From Chondrilla cf. caribensis (lineage: Eukaryota; Porifera; Demospongiae; Chondrillida; Chondrillidae): DNA of 64,000 bases. The stretch spans positions 5,275,119-5,339,118 of the forward strand of contig OZ026556.1 of NCBI GenBank assembly GCA_964020155.1, given 5' to 3'. Of this stretch, positions 41,801 through 56,800 are shown one piece after another; position 1 is the first letter of the stretch, and each line of letters opens with the position of its first letter. Made by a program: the position numbers and the translations under genes. The notes beneath the pieces are model-generated. The model saw nothing but the letters and a program-made list of their open reading frames with translations. It was not told where the DNA came from and made no database searches.

Positions 41801-44800
41801 AAAAGGATGCATTTTGATGTCGACCAAAATTTCCCCCCAGTGCCACATATAATAGAATGTATATACTTTGTATGTACATTCATATATGCGTGTAATACGC
41901 CTTGTGGTGATCACCTAAGCAATTTGAGATTTCTTTTCTGGTCACCAAGGGCTACCTAGTGTCCATGCCTAACTCACCAACACAATTTCGCAAGCATTCT
42001 GATTGTCCTGAGTGCGCTATAAGCCTCGTGGTGACAAGCCCAAAAAATGTCAATTTTTGGTCTTGTCACCACGGCCTCTCCTGTGTGCACGTGATACATC
42101 ATAGCTGAAATCCAAATGCACAGACACACTCCTGGACCTGGTAGCTACCTTCTGATAGCAAAAAGTTGCATTTTGATGTCGACCAAAATTTCCCCCTATT
42201 GCCAATGTATATACTTTGTATGTAGATTCATATATGCGTGTATTACGTCCTGGGTGATCACCTAAACAATTTGAGATTTCTTTTCTGGTCACCAAGGGCT
42301 ACCTAGTGTCCATGCTTAACTCACCAACACAATTTCGCAAGCATTCTGATTGTCCTGAGTGCGAGTGCGATTGTCACCACGGCCTCTCCTGTGTGCACGT
42401 GATGCATCATAGCTGAAATCCAAATGCACAGACACACTCCTGGACCTAGTAGCTACCTTCTGATAGCAAAAAGGATGCATTTTGATGTCGACCAAAATTT
42501 CCCCCCAGTGCCACATATAATAGAATGTATATACTTTGTATGTACATTCATATATGCGTGTAATACGCCTTGGGTGATCACCTAAGCAATTTGAGATTTC
42601 TTTTCTGGTCACCAAGGGCTACCTAGTGTCCATGCCTAACTCACCAACACAATTTGGCAAGCATTCTGATTGTCCTGAGTGCGCTATAAGCCTCGTGGTG
42701 ACAAGCCCAAAAAATGTCAATTTTTGGTCTTGTCACCACGGCCTCTCCTGTGTTCCCGTGATGCATCATAGCTCAAATCCAAATGCACAGACACACTCCT
42801 GGACCTAGTAGCTACCTTCTGATAGCAAAAAGTTGCATTTTGATGTCGACCAAAATTTCCCCCTATTGCCAATGTATATACTTTGTATGTAGATTCATAT
42901 ATGCGTGTATTACGTCCTGGGTGATCACCTAAACAATTTGAGATTTCTTTTCTGGTCACCAAGGGCTACCTAGTGTCCATGCTTAACTCACCAACACTGA
43001 GTGCGAGTGCGATTGTCACCACGGCCTCTCCTGTGCGCACGTGATGCATCATAGCTGAAATCCAAATGCACAGACACACTCCTGGACCTAGTAGCTACCT
43101 TCTGATAGCAAAAAGGATGCATTTTGATGTCGACCAAAATTTCCCCCCAGTGCCACATATAATAGAATGTATATACTTTGTATGTACATTCATATATGCG
43201 TGTAATACGCCTTGTGGTGATCACCTAAGCAATTTGAGATTTCTTTTCTGGTCACCAAGGGCTACCTAGTGTCCATGCCTAACTCACCAACACAATTTCG
43301 CAAGCATTCTGATTGTCCTGAGTGCGCTATAAGCCTCATGGTGACAAGCCCAAAAAATGTCAATTTTTGGTCTTGTCACCACGGCCTCTCCTGTGTGCAC
43401 GTGATGCATCATAGCTGAAATCCAAATGCACAGACACACTCCTGGACCTGGTAGCTACCTTCTGATAGCAAGAAGGATGCATTTTGATGTCGACCAAAAT
43501 TTCCCCCCAGTGCCACATATAATAGAATGTATATACTTTGTATGTACATTCATATATGCGTGTAATACGCCTTGTGGTGATCACCTAAGCAATTTGAGAT
43601 TTCTTTTCTGGTCACCAAGGGCTACCTAGTATCCATGCCTAACTCACCAACACAATTTCGCAAGCATTCTGATTGTCCTGAGTGCGCTATAAGCCTCGTG
43701 GTGACAAGCCCAAAAAATGTCAATTTTTGGTCTTGTCACCACGGCCTCTCCTGTGTGCACGTGATGCATCATAGCTGAAATCCAAATGCACACACACACT
43801 CCTGGACCTGGTAGCTACCTTCTGATAGCAAAAAGTTGCATTTTGATGTCGACCAAAATTTCCCCCTATTGCCAATGTATATACTTTGTATGTACATTCA
43901 TATATAAGTGTATTACGCCTTGGGTGATCACCTAAGCAATTTAAGATTTCTTTACTGGTCACCAAGGGATACCTAGTGTCCATGCTTAACTCACCAACAC
44001 AATTTCGCAAGCATTCTGATTGTCCTGATTGCGCTATAACCCTCGTGGTGACAAGCCCAAAAAATGTCAATTTTTGGTCTTGTCACCACGGCCTCTCCTG
44101 TGTGCACGTGATGCATCATAGCTGAAATCCAAATGCACAGACACACTCCTGGACCTAGTAGCTACCTTCTGATAGCAAAAAGGATGCATTTTGATGTCGA
44201 CCAAAATTTCCCCCCAGTGCCACATATAATAGAATGTATATACTTTGTATGTACATTCATATATGCGTGTAATACGCCTTGTGGTGATCACCTAAGCAAT
44301 TTGAGATTTCTTTGCTGGTCACCAAGGGCTACCTAGTGTCCATGCCTAACTCACCAACACAATTTCGCAAGCATTCTGATTGTCCTGAGTGCGCTATAAG
44401 CCTCGTGGTGACAAGCCCAAAAAATGTCAATTTTTGGTCTTGTCACCACGGCCTCTCCTGTGCGCACGTGATGCATCATAGCTGAAATCCAAATGCACAG
44501 ACACACTCCTGGACCTGGTAGCTACCTTCTGATAGCAAGAAGGATGCATTTTGATGTCGACCAAAATTTCTCCCTATTGCCAATGTATATACTTGAATGT
44601 AGATTCATATATAAGTGTATTACGTCTTGGGTGATCACCTAAGCAATTTGAGATTTCTTTTCTTGTCACCAAGGGCTACCTAGTGTCCATGCCTAACTCA
44701 CCAACACAATTTTGCAAGCATTCTGATTGTCCTGAGTGCGCTATAAGCCTCGTGGTGACAAGCCCAAAAAATGTCAATTTTTGGTCTTGTCACCACGGCC

Positions 44801-47800
44801 TCTCCTGTGTTCCCGTGATGACTCATAGCTCAAATCCAAATGCTCAGACACACTCCTGGACCTGGTAGCTACCTTCTGATAGCAAAAAGGATGCATTTTG
44901 ATGTCGACCAAAATTTCCCCCCAGTGCCACATATAATAGAATGTATATACTTTGTATGTAGATTCATATATGCGTGTAATACGCCTTGTGGTGATCACCT
45001 AAGCAATTTGAGATTTCTTTTCTGGTCACCAAGGGCTATTTAGTGTCCATGCCTAACTCACCAACACAATTTCGCTAGCATTCTGATTGTTCTAAGTGCG
45101 CTATAATCCTCGTGGTGACAAGCCCAAAAAATGTCAATTTTTGGTCTTGTCACCACGGCCTCTCCTGTGTGCACGTGATGCATCATAGCTGAAATCCAAA
45201 TGCACAGACACACTCCTGGACCTGGTAGCTACCTTCTGATAGCAAAAAGTTGCATTTTGATGTCGACCAAAATTTCCCCCCAGTGCCACATATAATAGAA
45301 TGTATATACTTTGTATGTACATTCATATATGCGTGTAATACGCCTTGTGGTGATCACCTAAGCAATTTGAGATTTCTTTTCTGATCACCAAGGGCTACCT
45401 AGTGTCCATGCCTAACTCACCAACACAATTTCGCAAGCATTCTGATTGTCCTGAGTGCGAGTGCGATTGTCACCACGGCCTCTCCTGTGTGCACGTGATG
45501 CATCATAGCTGAAATCCAAATGCACAGACACACTCCTGGACCTAGTAGCTACCTTCTGATAGCAAAAAGGATGCATTTTGATGTCGACCAACATTTCCCC
45601 CCAGTGCCACATATAATAGAATGTATATACTTTGTATGTACATTCATATATGCGTGTAATACGCCTTGTGGTGATCACCTAAGCAATTTGAGATTTCTTT
45701 TCTGGTCACCAACGGCTACCTAGTGTCCATGCCTAACTCACCAACACAATTTGGCAAGCATTCTGATTGTCCTGAGTGCGCTATAAGCCTCGTGGTGACA
45801 AGCCCAAAAAATGTCAATTTTTGGTCTTGTCACCACGGCCTCTCCTGTGTGCACGTGATGCATCATAGCTCAAATCCCAATGCACAGACACACTCCTGGA
45901 CCTGGTAGCTACCTTCTGATAGCAAAAAGGATGCATTTTGATGTCGACCAAAATTTCCCCCCAGTGCCACATATAATAGAATGTATATACTTTGTATGTA
46001 CATTCATATATACGTGTAATACGCCTTGTGGTGATCACCTAAGCAATTTGAGATTTCTTTGCTGGTCACCAAGGGCTACCTAGTGTCCATGCCTAACTCA
46101 CCAACACAATTTCGCAAGCATTCTGATTGTCCTGAGTGCGCTATAAGCCTCGTGGTGACAAGCCAAAAAAATGTCAATTTTTGGTCTTGTCACCACGGCC
46201 TCTCCTGTGTGCACGTGATACATCATAGCTGAAATCCAAATGCACAGACACACTCCTGGACCTAGTAGCTACCTTCTGATAGCAAAAAGTTGCATTTTGA
46301 TGTCGACCAAAATTTCCCCCTATTGCCAATGTATATACTTTGTATGTAGATTCATATATGCGTGTATTACGTCCTGGGTGATCACCTAAACAATTTGAGA
46401 TTTCTTTTCTGGTCACCAAGGGCTACCTAGTGTCCATGCTTAACTCACCAACACAATTTCGCAAGCATTCTGATTGTCCTGAGTGCGAGTGCGATTGTCA
46501 CCACGGCCTCTCCTGTGTGCACGTGATGCATCATAGCTGAAATCCAAATGCACAGACACACTCCTGGACCTGGTAGCTACCTTCTGATAGCAAAAAGTTG
46601 CATTTTGATGTCGACCAAAATTTCCCCCCAGTGCCACATATAATAGAATGTATATACTTTGTATGTACATTCATATATGCGTGTAATACGCCTTGTGGTG
46701 ATCACCTAAGCAATTTGAGATTTCTTTTCTGGTCACCAAGGGCTACCTAGTGTCCATGCCTAACTCACCAACACAATTTCGCAAGCATTCTGATTGTCCT
46801 GAGTGCGCTATAAGCCTCGTGGTGACAAGCCCAAAAAATGTCAATTTTTGGTCTTGTCACCACGGCCTCTCCTGTGTGCACGTGATGCATCATAGCTGAA
46901 ATCCAAATGCACAGACACACTCCTGGACCTGGTAGCTACCTTCTGATAGCAAGGATGCATTTTGATGTTGACCAAAATTTCTCCCTATTGCCAATGTATA
47001 TACTTGAATGTAGATTCATATATAAGTGTATTACGTCTTGGGTGATCACCTAAGCAATTTGAGATTTCTTTTCTTGTCACCAAGGGCTACCTAGTGTCCA
47101 TGCCTAACTCACCAACACAATTTCGCAAGCATTCTGATTGTCCTGAGTGCGCTATAAGCCTCGTGGTGACAAGCCCAAAAATGTCAATTTTTGGTCTTGT
47201 CACCACGGCCTCTCCTGTGTTCCCGTGATGCATCATAGCTGAAATCCAAATGCACAGACACACTCCTGGACCTGGTAGCTACCTTCTGATAGCAAAAAGG
47301 ATGCATTTTGATGTCGACCAAAATTTCCCCCCAGTGCCACATATAATAGAATGTATATACTTTGTATGTACATTCATATATGCGTGTAATACGCCTTGTG
47401 GTGATCACCTAAGCAATTTGAGATTTCTTTTCTGGTCACCAAGGGCTACCTAGTGTCCATGCCTAACTCACCAACACAATTTCGCAAGCATTCTGATTGT
47501 CCTGAGTGCGCTATAAGCCTCGTGGTGACAAGCCCAAAAAATGTCAATTTTTGGTCTTGTCACCACGGCCTCTCCTGTGTGCACGTGATGCATCATAGCT
47601 GAAATCCAAATGCACAGACACACTCCTGGACCTGGTAGCTACCTTCTGATAGCAAGGATGCATTTTGATGTTGACCAAAATTTCTCCCTATTGCCAATGT
47701 ATATACTTGAATGTAGATTCATATATAAGTGTATTACGTCTTGGGTGATCACCTAAGCAATTTGAGATTTCTTTTCTTGTCACCAAGGGCTACCTAGTGT

Positions 47801-50800
47801 CCATGCCTAACTCACCAACACAATTTCGCAAGCATTCTGATTGTCCTGAGTGCGCTATAAGCCTCGTGGTGACAAGCCCAAAAAATGTCAATTTTTGGTC
47901 TTGTCACCACGGCCTCTCCTGTGTTCCCGTGATGCATCATAGCTCAAATCCAAATGCTCAGACACACTCCTGGACCTGGTAGCTACCTTCTGATAGCAAA
48001 AAGGATGCATTTTGATGTCGACCAAAATTTCCCCCAGTGCCACATATAATAGAATGTATATACTTTGTATGTACATTCATATATGCGTGTAATACGCCTT
48101 GTGGTGATCACCTAAGCAATTTGAGATTTCTTTTCTGGTCACCAAGGGCTACCTAGTGTCCATGCCTAACTCACCAACACAATTTCGCAAGCATTCTGAT
48201 TGTCCTGATTGCGATATAAGCCTCGTGGTGACAAGCCCAAAAAATGTCAATTTTTGGTCTTGTCACCACGGCCTCTCCTGTGTTCCCGTGATGCATCATA
48301 GCTGAAATCCAAATGCACAGACACACTCCTGTACCTGGTAGCTACCTTCTGATAGCAAAAAGGATGCATTTTGATGTCGACCAAAATTTCCCCCCAGTGC
48401 CACATATAATAGAATGTATATACTTTGTATGTACATTCATATATGCGTGTAATACGCCTTGTGGTGATCACCTAAGCAATTTGAGATTTCTTTTCTGGTC
48501 ACCAAGGGCTACCTAGTGTCCATGCCTAACTCACCAACACAATTTCGCAAGCATTCTGATTGTCCTGAGTGCGCTATAAGCCTCGTGGTGACAAGCCCAA
48601 AAAATGTCAATTTTTGGTCTTGTCACCACGGCCTCTCCTGTGTGCACGTGATGCATCATAGCTGAAATCCAAATGCACAGACACACTCCTCGACCTGGTA
48701 GCTACCTTCTGATAGCAAAAAGGATGCATTTTGATGTCGACCAAAATTTCTCCCTATTGCCAATGTATATACTTTGAATGTAGATTCATATATGCGTGTA
48801 TTACGCCTTGGGTGATCACCTAAGCAATTTGAGATTTCTTTTCTGGTCACCAAGGGCTACCTAGTGTCCATGCCTAACTCACCAACACAATTTCGCAAGC
48901 ATTCTGATTGTCCTGAGTGCGCTATAAGCCTCGTGGTGACAAGCCCAAAAATGTCAATTTTTGGTCTTGTCACCACGGCCTCTCCTGTGTGCACGTGATG
49001 CATCATAGCTGAAATCCAAATGCACAGACACACTCCTGGACCTGGTAGCTACCTTCTGATAGCAAAAAGGATGCATTTTGATGTCGACCAAAATTTCCCC
49101 CTATTGCCAATGTATATACTTTGTATGTAGGTTCATATATAAGTGTATTACGCCTTGGGTGATCACCTAAGCAATTTGAGATTTCTTTTCTGGTCACCAA
49201 GGGCTACCTAGTGTCCATGCCTAACTCACCAACACAATTTCGCAAGCATTCTGATTGTCCTGAGTGCGCTATAAGCCTCGTGGTGACAAGCCCAAAAAAT
49301 GTCAATTTTTGGTCTTGTCACCACGGCCTCTCCTGTGTTCCCGTGATGCATCATAGCTGAAATCCAAATGCACAGACACACTCCTGGACCTGGTAGCTAC
49401 CTTCTGATAGCTAAAAGGATGCATTTCGATGTCGACCAAAATTTCCCCCTATTGCCAATGTATATACTTTGTATGTAGATTCATATATAAGTGTATTACG
49501 CCTTGGGTGATCACCTAAGCAATTTGAGATTTCTTTTCTGGTCACCAAGGGCTACCTAGTGTCCATGCCTAACTCACCAACACAATTTCGCAAGCATTCT
49601 GATTGTCCTGAGTGCGCTATAAGCCTCGTGGTGACAAGCCCAAAAAATGTCAATTTTTGGTCTTGTCACCACGGCCTCTCCTGTGTGCACGTGATGCATC
49701 ATAGCTGAAATCCAAATGCACAGACACACTCCTGGACCTGGTAGCTACCTTCTGATAGCAAGGATGCATTTTGATGTTGACCAAAATTTCTCCCTATTGC
49801 CAATGTATATACTTGAATGTAGATTCATATATAAGTGTATTACGTCTTGGGTGATCACCTAAGCAATTTGAGATTTCTTTTCTTGTCACCAAGGGCTACC
49901 TAGTGTCCATGCCTAACTCACCAACACAATTTCGCAAGCATTCTGATTGTCCTGAGTGCGCTATAAGCCTCGTGGTGACAAGCCCAAAAATGTCAATTTT
50001 TGGTCTTGTCACCACGGCCTCTCCTGTGTTCCCGTGATGCATCATAGCTGAAATCCAAATGCACAGACACACTCCTGGACCTGGTAGCTACCTTCTGATA
50101 GCAAAAAGGATGCATTTTGATGTCGACCAAAATTTCCCCCCAGTGCCACATATAATAGAATGTATATACTTTGTATGTACATTCATATATGCGTGTAATA
50201 CGCCTTGTGGTGATCACCTAAGCAATTTGAGATTTCTTTTCTGGTCACCAAGGGCTACCTAGTGTCCATGCCTAACTCACCAACACAATTTCGCAAGCAT
50301 TCTGATTGTCCTGAGTGCGCTATAAGCCTCGTGGTGACAAGCCCAAAAAATGTCAATTTTTGGTCTTGTCACCACGGCCTCTCCTGTGCGCACGTGATGA
50401 ATCATAGCTGAAATCCAAATGCACAGACACACTCCTGGACCTGGTAGCTACCTTCTGATAGCAAGAAGGATGCATTTTGATGTTGACCAAAATTTCTCCC
50501 TATTGCCAATGTATATACTTGAATGTAGATTCATATATAAGTGTATTACGTCTTGGGTGATCACCTAAGCAATTTGAGATTTCTTTTCTTGTCACCAAGG
50601 GCTACCTAGTGTCCATGCCTAACTCACCAACACAATTTCGCAAGCATTCTGATTGTCCTGAGTGCGCTATAAGCCTCGTGGTGACAAGCCCAAAAAATGT
50701 CAATTTTTGGTCTTGTCACCACGGCCTCTCCTGTGTTCCCGTGATGCATCATAGCTGAAATCCAAATGCACAGACACACTCCTGTACCTGGTAGCTACCT

Positions 50801-53800
50801 TCTGATAGCAAAAAGGATGCATTTTGATGTCGACCAAAATTTCCCCCCAGTGCCACATATAATAGAATGTATATACTTTGTATGTACATTCATATATGCG
50901 TGTAATACGCCTTGTGGTGATCACCTAAGCAATTTGAGATTTCTTTTCTGGTCACCAAGGGCTACCTAGTGTCCATGCCTAACTCACCAACACAATTTCG
51001 CAAGCATTCTGATTGTCCTGAGTGCGCTATAAGCCTCGTGGTGACAAGCCCAAAAAATGTCAATTTTTGGTCTTGTCACCACGGCCTCTCCTGTGTGCAC
51101 GTGATGCATCATAGCTGAAATCCAAATGCACAGACACACTCCTCGACCTGGTAGCTACCTTCTGATAGCAAAAAGGATGCATTTTGATGTCGACCAAAAT
51201 TTCTCCCTATTGCCAATGTATATACTTTGAATGTAGATTCATATATGCGTGTATTACGCCTTGGGTGATCACCTAAGCAATTTGAGATTTCTTTTCTGGT
51301 CACCAAGGGCTACCTAGTGTCCATGCCTAACTCACCAACACAATTTCGCAAGCATTCTGATTGTCCTGAGTGCGCTATAAGCCTCGTGGTGACAAGCCCA
51401 AAAATGTCAATTTTTGGTCTTGTCACCACGGCCTCTCCTGTGTGCACGTGATGCATCATAGCTGAAATCCAAATGCACAGACACACTCCTGGACCTGGTA
51501 GCTACCTTCTGATAGCAAAAAGGATGCATTTTGATGTCGACCAAAATTTCCCCCTATTGCCAATGTATATACTTTGTATGTAGATTCATATATAAGTGTA
51601 TTACGCCTTGGGTGATCACCTAAGCAATTTGAGATTTCTTTTCTGGTCACCAAGGGCTACCTAGTGTCCATGCCTAACTCACCAACACAATTTCGCAAGC
51701 ATTCTGATTGTCCTGAGTGCGCTATAAGCCTCGTGGTGACAAGCCCAAAAAATGTCAATTTTTGGTCTTGTCACCACGGCCTCTCCTGTGTGCACGTGAT
51801 GCATCATAGCTGAAATCCAAATGCACAGACACACTCCTGTACCTGGTAGCTACCTTCTGATAGCAAAAAGGATGCATTTTGATGTCGACCAAAATTTCCC
51901 CCTATTGCCAATGTATATACTTTGTATGTAGATTCATATATAAGTGTATTACGCCTTGGGTGATCACCTAAGCAATTTGAGATTTCTTTTCTGGTCACCA
52001 AGGGCTACCTAGTGTCCATGCCTAACTCACCAACACAATTTCGCAAGCATTCTGATTGTCCTGAGTGCGCTATAAGCCTCGTGGTGACAAGCCCAAAAAA
52101 TGTCAATTTTTGGTCTTGTCACCACGGCCTCTCCTGTGTTCCCGTGATGCATCATAGCTGAAATCCAAATGCACAGACACACTCCTGGACCTGGTAGCTA
52201 CCTTCTGATAGCAAAAAGGATGCATTTTGATGTCGACCAAAATTTCCCCCTATTGCCAATGTATATACTTTGTATGTAGATTCATATATAAGTGTATTAC
52301 GCCTTGGGTGATCACCTAAGCAATTTGAGATTTCTTTGCTGGTCACCAAGGGCTACCTAGTGTCCATGCCTAACTCACCAACACAATTTCGCAAGCATTC
52401 TGATTGTCCTGAGTGCGCTATAAGCCTCGTGGTGACAAGCCCAAAAAATGTCAATTTTTGGTCTTGTCACCACGGCCTCTCCTGTGTGCACGTGATGCAT
52501 CATAGCTGAAATCCAAATGCACAGACACACTCCTGGACCTGGTAGCTACCTTCTGATAGCAAAAAGGATGCATTTTGATGTCGACCAAAATTTCCCCCTA
52601 TTGCCAATGTATATACTTTGTATGTAGATTCATATATATGTGTATTACGCCTTGGGTGATCACCTAAGCAATTTGAGATTTCTTTTCTGGTCACCAAGGG
52701 CTACCTAGTGTCCATGCCTAACTCACCAACACAATTTCGCAAGCATTCTGATTGTCCTGAGTGTGAGTGCGATTGTCACCACGGCCTCTCCTGTGTGCAC
52801 GTGATGCATCATAGCTCAAATCCAAATGCACAGACACACTCCTGGACCTGGTAGCTACCTTCTGATAGCAAAAAGTTGCATTTTGATGTCGACCAAAATT
52901 TCCCCCCAGTGCCACATATAATAGAATGTATATACTTTGTATGTACATTCATATATGCGTGTAATACGCCTTGTGGTGATCACCTAAGCAATTTGAGATT
53001 TCTTTTCTGGTCACCAAGGGCTACCTAGTGTCCATGCCTAACTCACCAACACAATTTCGCAAGCATTCTGATTGTCCTGAGTGCGCTATAAGCCTCGTGG
53101 TGACAAGCCCAAAAAATGTCAATTTTTGGTCTTGTCACCACGGCCTCTCCTGTGTGCACGTGATGCATCATAGCTGAAATCCAAATGCACAGACACACTC
53201 CTGGACCTGGTAGCTACCTTCTGATAGCAAAAAGGATGCATTTTGATGTCGACCAAAATTTCCCCCTATTGCCAATGTATATACTTTGTATGTAGATTCA
53301 TATATATGTGTATTACGCCTTGGGTGATCACCTAAGCAATTTGAGATTTCTTTTCTGGTCACCAAGGGCTACCTAGTGTCCATGCCTAACTCACCAACAC
53401 AATTTCGCAAGCATTCTGATTGTCCTGAGTGTGAGTGCGATTGTCACCACGGCCTCTCCTGTGTGCACGTGATGCATCATAGCTCAAATCCAAATGCACA
53501 GACACACTCCTGGACCTGGTAGCTACCTTCTGATAGCAAAAAGTTGCATTTTGATGTCGACCAAAATTTCCCCCCAGTGCCACATATAATAGAATGTATA
53601 TACTTTGTATGTACATTCATATATGCGTGTAATACGCCTTGTGGTGATCACCTAAGCAATTTGAGATTTCTTTTCTGGTCACCAAGGGCTACCTAGTGTC
53701 CATGCCTAACTCACCAACACAATTTCGCAAGCATTCTGATTGTCCTGAGTGCGCTATAAGCCTCGTGGTGACAAGCCCAAAAAATGTCAATTTTTGGTCT

Positions 53801-56800
53801 TGTCACCACGGCCTCTCCTGTGTGCACGTGATGCATCATAGCTGAAATCCAAATGCACAGACACACTCCTGGACCTGGTAGCTACCTTCTGATAGCAAAA
53901 AGTTGCATTTTGATGTCGACCAAAATTTCCCCCTATTGCCAATGTATATACTTTGTATGAAGATTCATATATGCGTGTAATACGCCTTGTGGTGATCACC
54001 TAAACAATTTGAGATTTCTTTTCTGGTCGCCAAGGGCTACCTAGTGTCCATGCCTAACTCACCAACACAATTTCGCAAGCATTCTGATTGTCCTGAGTGC
54101 GCTATAAGCCTCGTGGTGACAAGCCCAAAAAATGTCAATTTTTGGTCTTGTCACCACGGCCTCTCCTGGTCACCAAGGGCTACCTAGTGTCCATGCCTAA
54201 CTCACCAACACAATTTCGCAAGCATTCTGGTTGTCCTGAGTGCGAGTGCGATTGTCACCACAGCCTCTCCTGTGTGCACGTGATGCATCATAGCTGAAAT
54301 CCAAATGCACAGACACACTCCTGGACCTAGTAGCTACCTTCTGATAGCAAAAAGGATGCATTTTGATGTCGACCAAAATTTCCCCCCAGTGCCACATATA
54401 ATAGAATGTATATACTTTGTATGTACATTCATATATGCGTGTAATACGCCTTGTGGTGATCACCTAAGCAATTTGAGATTTCTTTTCTGGTCACCAAGGG
54501 CTACCTAGTGTCCATGCCTAACTCACCAACACAATTTGGTAAGCATTCTGATTGTCCTGAGTGCGCTATAAGCCTCGTGGTGACAAGCCCAAAAAATGTC
54601 AATTTTTGGTCACCAAGGGCTATTTAGTGTCCATGCTTAACTCACCAACACAATTTCGCAAGCATTCTGATTGTTCTAAGTGCGCTATAAGCCTCGTGGT
54701 GACAAGCCCAAAAAATGTCAATTTTTGGTCTTGTCACCACGGCCTCTCCTGTGTGCACGTGATGCATCATAGCTGAAATCCAAATGCACAGACACACTCC
54801 TGGACCTGGTAGCTACCTTCTGATAGCAAAAAGTTGCATTTTGATGTCGACCAAAATTTCCCCCCAGTGCCACATATAATAGAATGTATATACTTTGTAT
54901 GTACATTCATATATGCGTGTAATACGCCTTGTGGTGATCACCTAAGCAATTTGAGATTTCTTTTCTGGTCACCAAGGGCTACCTAGTGTCCATGCCTAAC
55001 TCACCAACACAATTTCGCAAGCATTCTGATTGTCCTGAGTGCGCTATAAGCCTCGTGGTGACAAGCCCAAAAAATGTCAATTTTTGGTCTTGTCACCACG
55101 GCCTCTCCTGTGTGCACGTGATGCATCATAGCTGAAATCCAAATGCACAGACACACTCCTGGACCTGGTAGCTACCTTCTGATAGCAAAAAGGATGCATT
55201 TTGATGTCGACCAAAATTTCTCCCTATTGCCAATGTATATACTTGAATGTAGATTCATATATATGTGTATTACGTCTTGGGTGATCACCTAAGCAATTTG
55301 AGATTTCTTTTCTTGTCACCAAGGGCTACCTAGTGTCCATGCCTAACTCACCAACACAATTTCGCAAGCATTCTGATTGTCCTGAGTGCGCTATAAGCCT
55401 CGTGGTGACAAGCCCAAAAAATGTCAATTTTTGGTCTTGTCACCACGGCCTCTCCTGTGTTCCCGTGATGCATCATAGCTCAAATCCAAATGCACAGACA
55501 CACTCCTGGACCTGGTAGCTACCTTCTGATAGCAAAAAGGATGCATTTTGATGTCGACCAAAATTTCCCCCCAGTGCCACATATAATAGAATGTATATAC
55601 TTTGTATGTAGATTCATATATAAGTGTATTACGCCTTGGGTGATCACCTAAACAATTTGAGATTTCTTTTCTGGTCACCAAGGGCTACCTAGTGTCCATG
55701 CCTAACTCACCAACACAATTTCGCAAGCATTCTGATTGTCCTGAGTGCGCTATAAGCCTCGTGGTGACAAGCCCAAAAAATGTCAATTTTTGGTCTTGTC
55801 ACCACGGCCTCTCCTGTGTGCACGTGATGCATCATAGCTCAAATCCAAATGCACAGACACACTCCTGGACCTGGTAGCTACCTTCTGATAGCAAAAAGGA
55901 TGCATTTTGATGTCGACCAAAATTTCCCCCTATTGCCAATGTATATACTTTGAATGTAGATTCATATATGCGTGTATTACGCCTTGGGTGATCACCTAAG
56001 CAATTTGAGATTTCTTTTCTTGTCACCAAGGGCTACCTAGTGTCCATGCCTAACTCACCAACACAATTTCGCAAGCATTCTGATTGTCCTGAGTGCGCTA
56101 TAAGCCTCGTGGTGACAAGCCCAAAAAATGTCAATTTTTGGTCTTGTCACCACGGCCTCTCCTGTGTTCCCGTGATGCATCATAGCTCAAATCCAAATGC
56201 ACAGACACACTCCTGGACCTGGTAGCTACCTTCTGATAGCAAAAAGGATGCATTTTGATGTCGACCAAAATTTCTCCCTATTGCCAATGTATATACTTTG
56301 AATGTAGATTCATATATAAGTGTATTACGCCTTGGGTGATCACCTAAGCAATTTGAGATTTCTTTTCTGATCACCAAGGGCTACCTAGTGTCCATGCCTA
56401 ACTCACCAACACAATTTCGCAAGCATTCTGATTGTCCTGAGTGCGCTATAAGCCTCGTGGTGACAAGCCCAAAAATGTCAATTTTTGGTCTTGTCACCAC
56501 GGCCTCTCCTGTGTGCACGTGATGCATCATAGCTCAAATCCAAATGCACAGACACACTCCTGGACCTGGTAGCTACCTTCTGATAGCAAAAAGTTGCATT
56601 TTGATGTCGACCAAAATTTCCCCCTATTGCCAATGTATATACTTTGTATGTAGATTCATATATAAGTGTATTACGCCTTGGGTGATCAACTAAACAATTT
56701 TAGATTTCTTTTCTGGTCACCAAGGGCTACCTAGTGTCCATGCCTAACTCACCAACACAATTTCGCAAGCATTCTGATTGTCCTGAGTGCGCTATAAGCC

